Below are positions 1 to 8,233 of a stretch of DNA of 22,976 nucleotides, piece after piece. Origin of the DNA: Nitrososphaerota archaeon (GTDB taxonomy: Archaea; Thermoproteota; Nitrososphaeria; Nitrososphaerales; UBA183). Every line of letters starts with the position of its first letter. Position 1 is the stretch's first letter. The notes beneath the pieces were generated by a model that saw only the letters and a program-made list of their open reading frames with translations, was not told the origin of the DNA and ran no database searches. A program made the translations under genes and the position numbers. The stretch spans positions 19,287-42,262 of the forward strand of contig JAPCJN010000004.1 of NCBI GenBank assembly GCA_027886925.1. The letters are read 5' to 3'.

Positions 1-1
1 T

Positions 2-1063
2 GACACGAGCATAGGAAAGAGCGACGCAGACGGTTCGCTGATCTACCGCGGCTATCCGATTCAGGAACTCTTCGAGCGCTCCACCTTCGAGGAGACCGCG
101 TTTCTCGTCCTCTATGGCAAACTGCCGACGAGGAGCGAGTTGGAGGGCTTCAGCGCGAGGCTGCGCAAATACGCCAAGGTCCCTCACAACGTCTACAAGA
201 TCGTGAAGGCGATCCCGCGCGACGCCCACCAGATGGACGTGCTCCGCACCGCCTTGTCTGGCCTAGGGGCGACGGAAGGAGGCGTCTCCGACGAGGAGCA
301 GCAGCTTTCGATCATCGCCCAGATGCCGACCCTGGTCGCCAACTGCTTCCGGCTGACGCACGGGATGGAGATAGCCGAGCCGGATCCGTCGCTCGGTCAG
401 GCGGCGAACTTCCTCTTCATGTTGAACGGAACGGCTCCGAGCGCCTTCGAGGCGTGGTGCTTCGAACGGATGCTCATCCTTTACGTCGAGCACGACTTGA
501 ACGCCTCGGCGTTCACCGTCAGGGTCGTCGCGTCCACCCTGGCAGACATCTACTCTTCCTGCACCGCAGGCCTGGCCGCACTGAAAGGCCCTCTGCACGG
601 AGGGGCGAACGAAGCCGCCATGCACATGCTGCTGAAGATAGGGAGCGCCGACAACGCGAAAGCCGCCGTGCAAGGGATGCTAGGGAGAGGAGAGAAAATC
701 ATGGGCTTCGGCCACAGAATCTACAAGACCGTGGACCCACGCTCCCAGCTCGCAAAAAGGCTCTTGCGGGACCTTTTGGAAAAGCAAGGAAAAGGGATGG
801 AGATGTACGAGCTCTGCGAAGCAGTGGACATGGCGGTCTGGGATGCCAAGAAGCTTCCTACGAACGTGGATTTCTACGCGGCTCCGATCTTCTACTCGAT
901 GGGCATCCCTATTGAGATCTACACGCCGATATTCGCGTCGAGCAGGGTCGTGGGATGGGTCGCCCACTACAACGAGCAGCTCCTCGACAACAGGATCTAC
1001 AGGCCTGACGCGATATACAAGGGCGAGAAGGGCCTCAAGTACGTCCCTCTCGATAGCAGATAA
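2..1063 (+). CDS. Citrate synthase family protein (citrate or 2-methylcitrate synthase), 5'-truncated
   Basis: The open frame runs from the window edge to TAA at 1061-1063, giving 353 residues; citrate synthases are usually about 370-380, so roughly 20 N-terminal residues lie outside. The enzyme condenses oxaloacetate with acetyl-CoA, or with propionyl-CoA in the PrpC branch. Visible family landmarks are the N-terminal YRGYPIQEL stretch, LHGGANEAAM with the first active-site His (codon 596-598), GFGHRIYKTVDPR with the second His (713-715), and the Asp in NVDFYAAP (869-871). All three catalytic residues are present, so it should be active. Convergent PrpD/MmgE and nearby methylmalonyl-CoA mutase genes make 2-methylcitrate synthase possible, but sequence alone does not separate the two substrates. 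An internal TTG at 140 is not the true start, because homology continues upstream. Confidence 0.93.
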   Translation, partial: DTSIGKSDADGSLIYRGYPIQELFERSTFEETAFLVLYGKLPTRSELEGFSARLRKYAKVPHNVYKIVKAIPRDAHQMDVLRTALSGLGATEGGVSDEEQQLSIIAQMPTLVANCFRLTHGMEIAEPDPSLGQAANFLFMLNGTAPSAFEAWCFERMLILYVEHDLNASAFTVRVVASTLADIYSSCTAGLAALKGPLHGGANEAAMHMLLKIGSADNAKAAVQGMLGRGEKIMGFGHRIYKTVDPRSQLAKRLLRDLLEKQGKGMEMYELCEAVDMAVWDAKKLPTNVDFYAAPIFYSMGIPIEIYTPIFASSRVVGWVAHYNEQLLDNRIYRPDAIYKGEKGLKYVPLDSR

Positions 1064-1074
1064 CGCGACCACCA

Positions 1075-1095
1075 CGTCGTCGTCGTCGTCGTCGT
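1075..1095. repeat. (CGT)7 trinucleotide repeat between convergent genes
   Basis: Seven uninterrupted CGT units fill most of the 31-base gap between the convergent stop codons of the citrate synthase and PrpD genes. The repeat touches the PrpD stop codon (complement of 1095-1097). Function unknown; probably replication slippage. Confidence 0.75.
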
Positions 1096-2477
1096 TACCT
1101 GACGACGCAATATTCCAGCAAGGGTGACACGTCGTGCTGCTTCTCGGTGGTCCACACGAAATCCAAGACCTTGTCCACCTGCGACTCCTTCAGGATGCCC
1201 TTGGTCAAGCGCCGGAACTTTTGTTCGATCTCGCTAGTCGTCATGGGATTCCCGGGATGGCCCTTCGGGAGGTCCACCTGCTTTGAAAGCACCCGTCCGT
1301 CGCCAAGCCTCACGGTGATCCTGTTCGATATCCTATGCGGGTAGATCGCTGTGAGCGCCTCGTCCTCTCCCACTATGACCTTCTTCACGAACTCCCGTAT
1401 CTCTGGATCGCGAATCTTGCGCGGAGCGTACGTGCCCATGTCTATCCTTCCCTCGAGGAGCGCAAGGCCCACGATGTAGGGAAGGCTGTGGTCTGCGGTC
1501 TCCCTCGTCCCTGGCGACCACTTCTCAGGGTCCTTCCCGAGGATTGTGTATCCCGCCTCGTGGGTGTCGACCTCGACCGAGGCTATCTCCTTCCTTGGGT
1601 CGCCCCCGATGCTTCTCCTAAGGTCCAGCGCGGCCCAGATCGCGCTCTGCGAGTGGTACTCGGCTGGGAAGAACTTCACGAACGTCTCTTCCAGCTTGAA
1701 AGTCCCGTCCCTCCCACCGAAGCGCTGCGTGTCCAGCTCGAAAGGCCCTGAGACCTGGCGGAAAAAGCCCATCTCGCCTTCGAAAATAGGCGAAGGCCCG
1801 CCGATCCCCTCTCGGGCGAGGAGGGCGGAGAACACGGCGTTGCGCGCCGCGTTTGCGAAAGAGAAGCCCTTCCATTCTGAAAGCTCTCCGGCCCTCACCT
1901 GCCTCATCGCGAGGTGCGAGTTCAGGGAGATGTTGACGGCCTGCGTCAGCTCGTCTTTGGAAAGACGCATCAGCTTCCCCGCCGCGAGCGCGCTCGAGAC
2001 CAGACCGTAGCAGACGTGGTCCCATCCTCGATGTCTCAGGCTCGCGGCGTCGCAGAGCCTGCACTGAATCTCATAGGCGAGCGTCATCGCGAGGAGCATG
2101 TCCCTGCCCGAGCGCCCCTCCGCCTCGGCCGTCGCCAGGACCGCGGAGATGTTGTCGCTCGGGTGCGCGGGCTCCTTCGAGAGGTACGTGTCGTTGAAAT
2201 CGAAATACCTGATCATCGCACCGTTGACGAACGTCGCCATGTCGACCGTGGTCTTCTTGCCGGTCCCGATGACAGTCGCGGCTTTGCTCCGGTATCCGGT
2301 CTGGGCAAGCCTAGCCACGGCCTTCAGGGGGCTTTCCCTGCACGCGCCTATTGCGCAACCAAGCGTGTCAAGGAGGCGCTTCTTCGCCTCAGAGACGACG
2401 GCCCCGCTCCTCGCCCCGGCCAGATCTCGGTAGGTCAGGGACGCCGCGTAGTCGCTCAACCGCTCAGCGAGGTTCAT
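1095..2477 (-). CDS. MmgE/PrpD family protein (candidate 2-methylcitrate dehydratase)
   Basis: A 460-residue protein, the usual length for the MmgE/PrpD family, whose members include 2-methylcitrate dehydratase, cis-aconitate decarboxylase and iminodisuccinate epimerase. Typical segments are an early DTLGCAIGA helix (about residues 36-44), HPSDNISAVLATAEAEGRSG followed by AYEIQCRL (about 125-160), and a C-terminal part with ISNRITVRLGDGR and KGHPGNP, both common in PrpD. It starts with ATG 7 bases after the meaB stop on the same strand, so meaB and this gene probably form an operon. With a citrate synthase-family gene next to it, dehydration of 2-methylcitrate is the leading guess. The exact substrate is inference, as this family is functionally broad. 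Confidence 0.85.
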   Translation of the reverse strand: MNLAERLSDYAASLTYRDLAGARSGAVVSEAKKRLLDTLGCAIGACRESPLKAVARLAQTGYRSKAATVIGTGKKTTVDMATFVNGAMIRYFDFNDTYLSKEPAHPSDNISAVLATAEAEGRSGRDMLLAMTLAYEIQCRLCDAASLRHRGWDHVCYGLVSSALAAGKLMRLSKDELTQAVNISLNSHLAMRQVRAGELSEWKGFSFANAARNAVFSALLAREGIGGPSPIFEGEMGFFRQVSGPFELDTQRFGGRDGTFKLEETFVKFFPAEYHSQSAIWAALDLRRSIGGDPRKEIASVEVDTHEAGYTILGKDPEKWSPGTRETADHSLPYIVGLALLEGRIDMGTYAPRKIRDPEIREFVKKVIVGEDEALTAIYPHRISNRITVRLGDGRVLSKQVDLPKGHPGNPMTTSEIEQKFRRLTKGILKESQVDKVLDFVWTTEKQHDVSPLLEYCVVR

Positions 2478-2484
2478 GCGGTCA

Positions 2485-3447
2485 TCATTGCCTCGTGGCT
2501 CGTCGTGCTCCCTCCTTTGGCGCCCTCAGGAGCGCGTTCGCGGCATCCTCGATGGTAATCTTGTGGTCCACGACATCCTCCGCGAGCGCCTCGACCCATC
2601 CTGCCTTCTCTTCTATTCTGGCCAGAGCCTTCTTCCTCGCGAGCTCGGTTATCATCCCCCTTGCGCCCCTGAGCCGAATCTCCTTTCCTCCGTCCGTGGG
2701 AGAAGCGGACAGGAACTTCGACCGAATCTTTTCGATCACGGTGAGGACCGCGTCCATCCCCTCGCGCCTGGTCGCGGAGACCTTCAGCACCGAGGGGTCG
2801 CGTCCCTTGAGGTCTCTGGCCATCGACATCAAGTCCACAACCATGTCGTCGGCCCCCGGAAGGTCGGCCTTGTTCACCACGTAGAGGTCGCCTATCTCCA
2901 TCAGGCCCGCCTTCGAGGCCTGCACGTCGTCTCCGATCCCGGGCATGAGCACGACCGCGACCGCGTGGGCTACGCGGATGATGTCGGTGTCAGACTGTCC
3001 GATTCCGACTGTCTCGACGATGATCAAGTCCGTCCCCGCGGCGTCGAGGATTTGGATGACGTCGGATAGAGCCCCGGAGAGCCCGCCTGCCCATCCCCTC
3101 GACGCCATGCTCCTGATGTAGACGCCCTTGTCCATCGTGTGGTCCACCATCCTGACCCTGTCCCCGAGGAGCGCCCCGCCGGTCAGCGGGCTCGTCGGGT
3201 CGATGGCGACGATGCCCACCCTCAGGCCCTTCTTCCTGTAATATTCGGTCAGCCTGTCGATGAAGCTGCTCTTGCCTGTCCCAGGCGGGCCGGTCACTCC
3301 GAGGACGAAGGCGCTGCCGAGCATCGGGCTTATCTTCCTTAGCAGCGTCGCCGCCGCCGGGTCGCCGTTCTCCACCAAGGTGATCGCTCTCGCGACGGCC
3401 CTCCTGTCGCCGCGCGTCAACTTGCTCGCGAGGTCCTCGGTGCCCAA
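2485..3447 (-). CDS. meaB: MeaB/ArgK-type P-loop GTPase, methylmalonyl-CoA mutase chaperone
   Basis: A 320-residue G3E-family GTPase. Walker A GPPGTGKS lies at residues 53-60, the Mg/switch region ETVGIGQSD at 145-153 and the guanine-specificity motif NKAD at 192-195; SMASRGWAGGLS (113-124) is typical of MeaB/MMAA proteins. The family gates adenosylcobalamin loading and protects or reactivates methylmalonyl-CoA mutase, which fits the mutase genes at 4359-6732. The start is TTG at 3447; an in-frame stop at 3487-3489 and no upstream ATG or GTG leave it the best choice. It leads a probable meaB-prpD operon and is divergent from the gene at 3468, with only 20 bases between the two start codons, so promoter elements must overlap the neighbouring coding sequence. 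The old name ArgK (arginine kinase) is misleading. Confidence 0.92.
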   Translation of the reverse strand: MGTEDLASKLTRGDRRAVARAITLVENGDPAAATLLRKISPMLGSAFVLGVTGPPGTGKSSFIDRLTEYYRKKGLRVGIVAIDPTSPLTGGALLGDRVRMVDHTMDKGVYIRSMASRGWAGGLSGALSDVIQILDAAGTDLIIVETVGIGQSDTDIIRVAHAVAVVLMPGIGDDVQASKAGLMEIGDLYVVNKADLPGADDMVVDLMSMARDLKGRDPSVLKVSATRREGMDAVLTVIEKIRSKFLSASPTDGGKEIRLRGARGMITELARKKALARIEEKAGWVEALAEDVVDHKITIEDAANALLRAPKEGARRATRQ

Positions 3448-3467
3448 AACTCGAATCTGCGGATGAC

Positions 3468-4334
3468 ATGCCCCCAGACTCTCGAATTAAACCTACCCTC
3501 GCGGAAAGAGAGACGCATATCGTCATAACCTGCTCAGTCGGGCAGGTGGCAATGGCCAGATCGACGCGCGGCTTACCTCGTCCCGTCGGGGGGGACGAAT
3601 CGCTCGCGAGCAGCGGGTCCAGCCTCGGCCTCATCGCCAACGGATCGGCGCCCCGACGGGAGGGTGTCAGGGGCCGGCTTGACATGTCGGTCCGAATGAT
3701 CCTGTCCTCCCCGCCCTCTACGACCGAGATGAGGCTCCTCGGCCCGGTCGCCGCTGCGGCGGTCTCGGAGGCCATAAGGAAGGACACAGGGGTGATCAGC
3801 TGGCTGCACTGGCCCAACCTCGTCTCGATAGACGGGAGGATAGTGGGAAAGACTTCGATGTCGTCGTTCCCTCTGCCAGCCGTGCGCGGGGAAAAAGGCC
3901 AGAAAAGGGCAGTGGTAATCGAACTCAGCGTGAACTGCTTCTGCGCGCTTTCGAGAAGACCCAGTTCGAAGGAGCCTCCTCCGACGTCCCTCCTGAATGT
4001 CCTTGGAGTCGAGGTGGACATCGCCCTTCTGCGAGAAAGGATCCTAGAGTCCATTACTTGGTACTGCGCCGAATGGGAGAGGGGAGTCTATGGAAAGCTC
4101 GTCCAAAGGATGGAACCTACCATTTCGTGGATGGGAAGAGACGTAGTGGTCAAGACGACGAGCGGCGTCCTCTTGAAAGGCCGTGCAAGCGCACTCGCAA
4201 AAGACGGCTCGCTGCTCCTCGTCCAAGAAAAACCAAAAGGAAAGGCGACCCTGAAAGTCTCTCCCGAAGTGGTAGACCTAGTCGTGGAACCGCCTCTGAC
4301 GAAATCGACACCGCGGAAAAACACACTTTTATGA
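3468..4334 (+). CDS. Degenerate biotin-protein-ligase-like protein (BPL/LplA fold)
   Basis: A 288-residue protein with the outline of a biotin-protein ligase: an ST pair at residues 32-33 (the vDST element), HWPNLVSIDGRIVGK at 114-128 where ligases have KWPND...GKKvaG, a strand ending ELSVN (152-156) where they have GIGINV, and a C-terminal SH3-like domain (about 219-270, with WMGRDVVVKT and KDGSLLLV). Key residues are altered. The catalytic Lys and the Asp of KWPND are His114 and Leu118, and the biotinyl-AMP loop GRGRxGR is replaced by APRREGVRG. It may be an inactive paralogue or use another ligand. Position between meaB and the mutase ties it to acyl-CoA metabolism. ATG at 3468 is given; GTG 3546 or ATG 3552 are alternatives that would trim about 27 residues and ease the tight divergent spacing. 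Confidence 0.72.
   Translation: MPPDSRIKPTLAERETHIVITCSVGQVAMARSTRGLPRPVGGDESLASSGSSLGLIANGSAPRREGVRGRLDMSVRMILSSPPSTTEMRLLGPVAAAAVSEAIRKDTGVISWLHWPNLVSIDGRIVGKTSMSSFPLPAVRGEKGQKRAVVIELSVNCFCALSRRPSSKEPPPTSLLNVLGVEVDIALLRERILESITWYCAEWERGVYGKLVQRMEPTISWMGRDVVVKTTSGVLLKGRASALAKDGSLLLVQEKPKGKATLKVSPEVVDLVVEPPLTKSTPRKNTLL
4325..4331 (+). promoter_or_regulatory. TATA box of the mutase large subunit gene
   Basis: ACTTTTA lies 28-34 bases before the ATG at 4359, inside the 3' end of the preceding gene. The spacing fits a leaderless archaeal transcript and suggests that the mutase has its own promoter. Confidence 0.5.
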
Positions 4335-4358
4335 GGAAGCTCGACGGCGCCTTTAGAG

Positions 4359-6116
4359 ATGCTCTCCAACCAGAAGGACCTCTATTGGAGCAAGAAGGCC
4401 AAGGACATCTCGGCGAAGAGGAAGAAGACGGCGGCGTTCTTCGACCCGAGGACTCTCAAGGACCTGAAGAGCGGTTACGACCGCTGGCTCAAAGAGGTCT
4501 ATTCTCCGTGGGTCGAGGAGACTCCGGAGGTCAAGAAGCGTTTCGACACGGCCTCAGGGATCCCGTTGAAACCGATCTACAATCCCGACGACATCTCGTC
4601 GACCTCGCAGTCTGATATCGCGCTCCCCGGCGTCTACCCCTTCACGCGGGGAGTCTATCCTTCCATGTATCGAGGCAGGCCGTGGACGATGAGGATGTTC
4701 TCGGGCTTCGGCACGCCAGAGGACACCAACAAACGGCTCAAGCTCCTCCTCGAGCACGGGGAGACGGGCCTCAGCATCGCGTTCGACATGCCTACCCTCT
4801 ACGGCTACGACTGCGATTCGACGAAGGCTCAGGGAGAAGTGGGTAGGTGCGGCGTCAACGTCTCCTCGCTCCGCGACATGGAGGCGATATTCGACGGCAT
4901 CCCCCTCGAAAAGGTCAGCACCTCTATGACGATAAACGCCCCTGCGGCTGTCCTTACTTGCATGTATGCGGGCGTCGCGCGACAGAGGGGCATCCCCCTC
5001 GCCTCCTTGAGGGGGACCGTCCAAGCAGACATGCTCAAGGAGTACATCGCACAGAAGGAGTGGGTCTACCCACCAGAGGCGCACCTGCGCATAGTGAGGG
5101 ACATGATGCTCTACTGCACGAAGCACATGCCGCAGTGGAACTACGTCAGCATCAGCGGCTACCACATCCGCGAGGCCGGCTCGAGCGCCGTCCAGGAACT
5201 TGCATTCACCCTCGCCGACGGCTTCGGCTACGTCGAACTCGGCATCGAGGCGGGCCTCAAGGTCGACGACTTCGCCCCGCGTTTGAGCTTCTTCTTCAAT
5301 TCCACGATGGACTTTTTCGAAGAGATAGCGAAGTTCAGGGCCGCCCGTCGCATATGGGCGACCGTCCTCCGCGAGAAATACGGCGCGAAGAAGCCAAGGA
5401 GCCTCTTGATGAGGTTCCACACGCAGACGTCCGGGGCGTCCCTCACCTGGCAGCAGCCCTACAACAACATCGTCAGGACGGCGCTCGAGGCGCTCGCTGC
5501 GGTACTCGGTGGCACCCAGTCGCTTCATACCAACTCCTACGATGAGGCCATGGCCCTTCCCACTGAGCATGCCGTCCAGGTCGCTCTGCGGACGCAGCAG
5601 ATCATCGCCGAAGAGACGGGAGTGACCAGCGTCATCGATCCCCTCGGGGGGTCCTACATGCTGGAATACTTGACCGAGGAGCTCGAGAACCAGGCCTACA
5701 GATACTTCGACAGGATTGAGCAGGCCGGGGGGATAGTCGAGGCCATAAAGTCGGGATTCCTCCAGCGCGAGATAGCCGAGAACGCCTATCGCCTCTCGAA
5801 AAGGGTGGAGACCGGGGAGGACGTCATCGTGGGCGTCAACAAGTATACCGCTAAGGAGGAGGCCACCATAAGCACCCTGAAGATAGACTCCAAGGCCCAG
5901 CGCAGGCAGATCGAGAGGATCCGCAACGTGAGGACGCTGAGGGACCAACCGAAGGTCAATGCCCTGCTCGAGAAGCTCGAGAAGGCATATGAAAAGCCAG
6001 ATGCGAACTCGATGTATCCACTCCTCGATGCGGTCTCTGCCTACGCCACTCTCGGGGAGATCGTTGACGTGGGCCGGAGGGTTTTCGGGGGTTGGAAGGA
6101 ACCAGTGCTGGTCTAG
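4359..6116 (+). CDS. mcmA1: Methylmalonyl-CoA mutase, large (catalytic) subunit
   Basis: A 585-residue TIM-barrel subunit of an adenosylcobalamin-dependent acyl-CoA mutase, which interconverts methylmalonyl-CoA and succinyl-CoA. Landmarks are YPSMYRGRPWTMRMFSGFGT (residues 100-119, with the substrate-contacting Tyr104), TGLSIAFDMPT (136-146), STSMTINAPAA (187-197), SGYHIREAG with active-site His269, DDFAPRLSFFFN, and GGTQSLHTNSYDEA. Tyr104 and Ala141 favour methylmalonyl-CoA over 2-hydroxyisobutyryl-CoA mutases, which have Ile and Asp at those places; this is recalled family knowledge, not an alignment. No B12-binding domain is present, so the subunit must pair with the product of 6286-6732, the split form usual in archaea. 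A TATA element 28-34 bases upstream supports the ATG. MeaB is encoded nearby. Confidence 0.95.
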   Translation: MLSNQKDLYWSKKAKDISAKRKKTAAFFDPRTLKDLKSGYDRWLKEVYSPWVEETPEVKKRFDTASGIPLKPIYNPDDISSTSQSDIALPGVYPFTRGVYPSMYRGRPWTMRMFSGFGTPEDTNKRLKLLLEHGETGLSIAFDMPTLYGYDCDSTKAQGEVGRCGVNVSSLRDMEAIFDGIPLEKVSTSMTINAPAAVLTCMYAGVARQRGIPLASLRGTVQADMLKEYIAQKEWVYPPEAHLRIVRDMMLYCTKHMPQWNYVSISGYHIREAGSSAVQELAFTLADGFGYVELGIEAGLKVDDFAPRLSFFFNSTMDFFEEIAKFRAARRIWATVLREKYGAKKPRSLLMRFHTQTSGASLTWQQPYNNIVRTALEALAAVLGGTQSLHTNSYDEAMALPTEHAVQVALRTQQIIAEETGVTSVIDPLGGSYMLEYLTEELENQAYRYFDRIEQAGGIVEAIKSGFLQREIAENAYRLSKRVETGEDVIVGVNKYTAKEEATISTLKIDSKAQRRQIERIRNVRTLRDQPKVNALLEKLEKAYEKPDANSMYPLLDAVSAYATLGEIVDVGRRVFGGWKEPVLV

Positions 6117-6216
6117 GCCGTTCAACTTCGCTCGCATCCGCTCCGACCCTGCGCACCTGGCTACGACGACGCCGATTAGAGGAACAATCTGATCGGCGAA
6201 GCCACATGTGCGGAAA

Positions 6217-6232
6217 AGCCGGGCCGGCTGCC
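6217..6232 (+). other. GC-rich inverted repeat between the mutase subunit genes
   Basis: AGCCG-GGC-CGGCT forms a short hairpin in the 169-base gap between the two mutase genes. It could act as an RNA stem for processing or attenuation. No other structure is evident in this gap apart from the promoter of the small subunit. Confidence 0.35.
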
Positions 6233-6254
6233 AGCCTGTGGATTCACAGAACAG

Positions 6255-6265
6255 TTTTTCTATTG
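6255..6265 (+). promoter_or_regulatory. TATA box of the mutase small subunit gene
   Basis: A T-rich element, TTTTTCTATTG, lies 21-31 bases before the ATG at 6286 and stands out in GC-rich surroundings. It fits leaderless transcription and supports that ATG over upstream in-frame codons. Confidence 0.55.
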
Positions 6266-6285
6266 GGCGCGCCAGCGACGGCTTG

Positions 6286-6732
6286 ATGAGGCAGCGGGCC
6301 GCTCACGACAACAAGAGGAAGATCAGGATACTCGTGGCGAAACCAGGCCTGGACGGGCACGACAGGGGGATCCTCGTGCTGGCCAGGGCGTTTCGAGACG
6401 CGGGCATGGAAGTGATCTATATCGGCCTGCTACCGACCCCGGAAGAGGTCGCGCGCATGGCGATCGACGAGGACGTCGACGTCGTGGCGCTCTCCCTTCT
6501 CAACGGCGCCCATATGACCGCCTTCCCACAGGTGAAGAAGCTCCTCGAGAAGAACGGGGGGAAGGACATTGTCGTCGTTGGCGGAGGGATTATCCTCGAC
6601 GAGGACAAACCCAAGCTCCTTAAGCTCGGCATCTCCGGGCTCTACGGCCCTGGGACTTCTCTCGCCGAAATCATCGACCACATCAAGGAGCGCGTGCGCA
6701 AGGAGAGATGGGGCGGAAGCGGGCCCAACTAG
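6286..6732 (+). CDS. mcmA2: Methylmalonyl-CoA mutase, small (cobalamin-binding) subunit
   Basis: A 148-residue B12-binding Rossmann domain. It carries the base-off/His-on signature: KPGLDGHDRG at residues 19-28, with His25 as the lower cobalt ligand, then SLLNGAHM and the GGG loop of VVVGGGIILDEDKP, and LYGPGTSL near the C-terminus. It supplies the cobalamin-binding half missing from the large subunit encoded at 4359-6116. An upstream in-frame ATG at 6208 would add 26 residues unlike the family, whereas ATG 6286 has a TATA element at -31 to -21, so 6286 is preferred. The 169-base gap from the large subunit and its own TATA box suggest partly independent transcription. Confidence 0.93.
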   Translation: MRQRAAHDNKRKIRILVAKPGLDGHDRGILVLARAFRDAGMEVIYIGLLPTPEEVARMAIDEDVDVVALSLLNGAHMTAFPQVKKLLEKNGGKDIVVVGGGIILDEDKPKLLKLGISGLYGPGTSLAEIIDHIKERVRKERWGGSGPN

Positions 6733-6775
6733 GTGTCATGCAAAAGGTCGGAACTAACTCGAGCCGTCGACGAGA

Positions 6776-8233
6776 ATGAGAGTCCGAGTCCTCGCAGTGA
6801 TCCTGCTGCTGATCGTCGCATCGGTCGGGAGCGTCTATTTCTACCAGCAGCTGAACCCTACCCCAAGTTGCTCTGCCCCCTTGGGAGGCGCGAAGGTCCT
6901 CAGGACGCAACTCTCCAGCCCCAAGACGTTCGGCGGCGTGACGGAGTATGCGCTACCTCAGCCGCTCAGAGACCCCAACGCACCTACCGTGGCTCCCGAC
7001 GGCTCGGTCTGGTTCGGGGAAGAATCCGTACCCGGCCTCGCTCACTTCTACCCGGGCAATGGGACCTTGGTGGAATACAGATGGCCCGGCAACTACACCC
7101 CCGCCCCCAGCACTGGAAACATCTGCAGCGGCTCCAGCGAAATATGGGGCGTCGCTCTCTGGAACGGCAAGGTCTGGGCGGCCGACACGGCTGGCAACCA
7201 GCTCATCTCCGTCGACCCGGCAAGCGGGCGGGTGGCCGACGTGAAGCTTCAAGCGAACTTCTCCTTCCCGTACACCCTCACGCCAGGGCCAGACGGGAAC
7301 CTGTGGTTCACCGAGCTCTTCGGAGCAAAGATTGGGGTGCTAAGCGCCAACGGCACGATCCACCAACTCGCGCTTCCGGGAGGGGTCGACGCCGCCCCCG
7401 TCCAGATAGTTTTCGCGAACTCCACGACCGGCTACTACGCTGACGTAGGCGAAGCGGGAGCCAACAACGGCGGAGTCTACTCTTTCAACCTGAACCACTT
7501 CTCGCCCACCCTTCTTGGAGGCCAGAAGCTCAGCGAACCCTCGAGCCTCACCATAGCCTCGGGAGCCCTCTGGGTCGCTCTGCACGGCTCCTCCAGCGTC
7601 GCGAGCTACAACTTCACGACGAAGAGCTGGGCCTACTACCCAAGCTCCTACGTGAGCTACATCCGGACGACCCTCCCCTACTTCGTGAACGGAAACGGCT
7701 CGAGCGTCTGGTTCAACGAGCACTACGGCAACAAGGTCGCAAAGATAGACATCGCGCGCGACTCCCTCACCGAATACTCCGAGTCGAGCCCGCCCGTAGA
7801 GAACGCTTCTGCCATCGGAAACACGCTGACCTTCGCTCTGGGGAGCGGAAGGGCCTGGTTCGCCGCGTTGACAGGCAACGTCATCGGCTATGTGAACGCG
7901 TCGTATCAGCCAGGCTTCTCGACCACCATAGCTGGGAACAATACGATCGTCCTCGACAGGGGTTCGAACGCGACCGTCCGCCTGCAAGTCGAAGGCGTGC
8001 CCAAGGGCGGCGTCAATCTGACTTTCTCAGACTCCGAGGAGTTGACCTCGAAACCAAGCAACCTCACATTCAGCGCCCCTCCCGCTATCCCCGGTCCAAG
8101 CGACGCAGCGACTGAGAGCGTGAAAATCTCCGCGTCGCAGTCTCTCAAACCAGGGACCTACACCGCGATACTCAGCGTTTCGGACGGGTTGACGACCGAA
8201 TCCTCTTTCCTGAGGATAGTGGTCCCTCAATAA
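6776..8233 (+). CDS. Secreted or membrane-anchored Vgb-like beta-propeller protein
   Basis: A 485-residue protein with a hydrophobic N-terminal signal or anchor (VRVLAVILLLIVASVGSVYF, about residues 3-22) and a Vgb/NHL-type propeller. At least five repeats show the pattern PDGxxWFxE....I...NGT, for example DGSVWFGEESVPG, NGKVWAADTAGNQ, DGNLWFTELFGAK and GSSVWFNEHYGNK. The last 100 or so residues form a beta-sandwich-like domain (SNATVRLQVEG to FLRIVV). Many NxS/T sequons are consistent with an exported archaeal glycoprotein. Vgb (virginiamycin B lyase) is the named family member, but antibiotic lyase activity should not be assumed; binding or surface roles are as likely. It follows the mutase small subunit by 43 bases and precedes a UPF0182 gene by 21 bases, so it may be co-transcribed with the latter. 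Confidence 0.85.
   Translation: MRVRVLAVILLLIVASVGSVYFYQQLNPTPSCSAPLGGAKVLRTQLSSPKTFGGVTEYALPQPLRDPNAPTVAPDGSVWFGEESVPGLAHFYPGNGTLVEYRWPGNYTPAPSTGNICSGSSEIWGVALWNGKVWAADTAGNQLISVDPASGRVADVKLQANFSFPYTLTPGPDGNLWFTELFGAKIGVLSANGTIHQLALPGGVDAAPVQIVFANSTTGYYADVGEAGANNGGVYSFNLNHFSPTLLGGQKLSEPSSLTIASGALWVALHGSSSVASYNFTTKSWAYYPSSYVSYIRTTLPYFVNGNGSSVWFNEHYGNKVAKIDIARDSLTEYSESSPPVENASAIGNTLTFALGSGRAWFAALTGNVIGYVNASYQPGFSTTIAGNNTIVLDRGSNATVRLQVEGVPKGGVNLTFSDSEELTSKPSNLTFSAPPAIPGPSDAATESVKISASQSLKPGTYTAILSVSDGLTTESSFLRIVVPQ

Noticed and set aside
2990..4054. Long minus-strand open frame of 354 codons opposite the ligase-like gene
   Set aside because: It overlaps meaB in another frame and has Arg/Asp/Pro-rich composition typical of antisense shadows in GC-rich DNA.
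4554..6137. 527-codon minus-strand open frame opposite the mutase large subunit
   Set aside because: Antisense shadow of a strongly conserved gene; no domain-like pattern.
6195..6240. Possible cobalamin riboswitch between the mutase subunit genes (AGCCGG...CTGCC resembles a B12-box)
   Set aside because: Only a short GC hairpin matches; the conserved core and peripheral helices are absent, the spacing is too small, and such riboswitches are rare in archaea.
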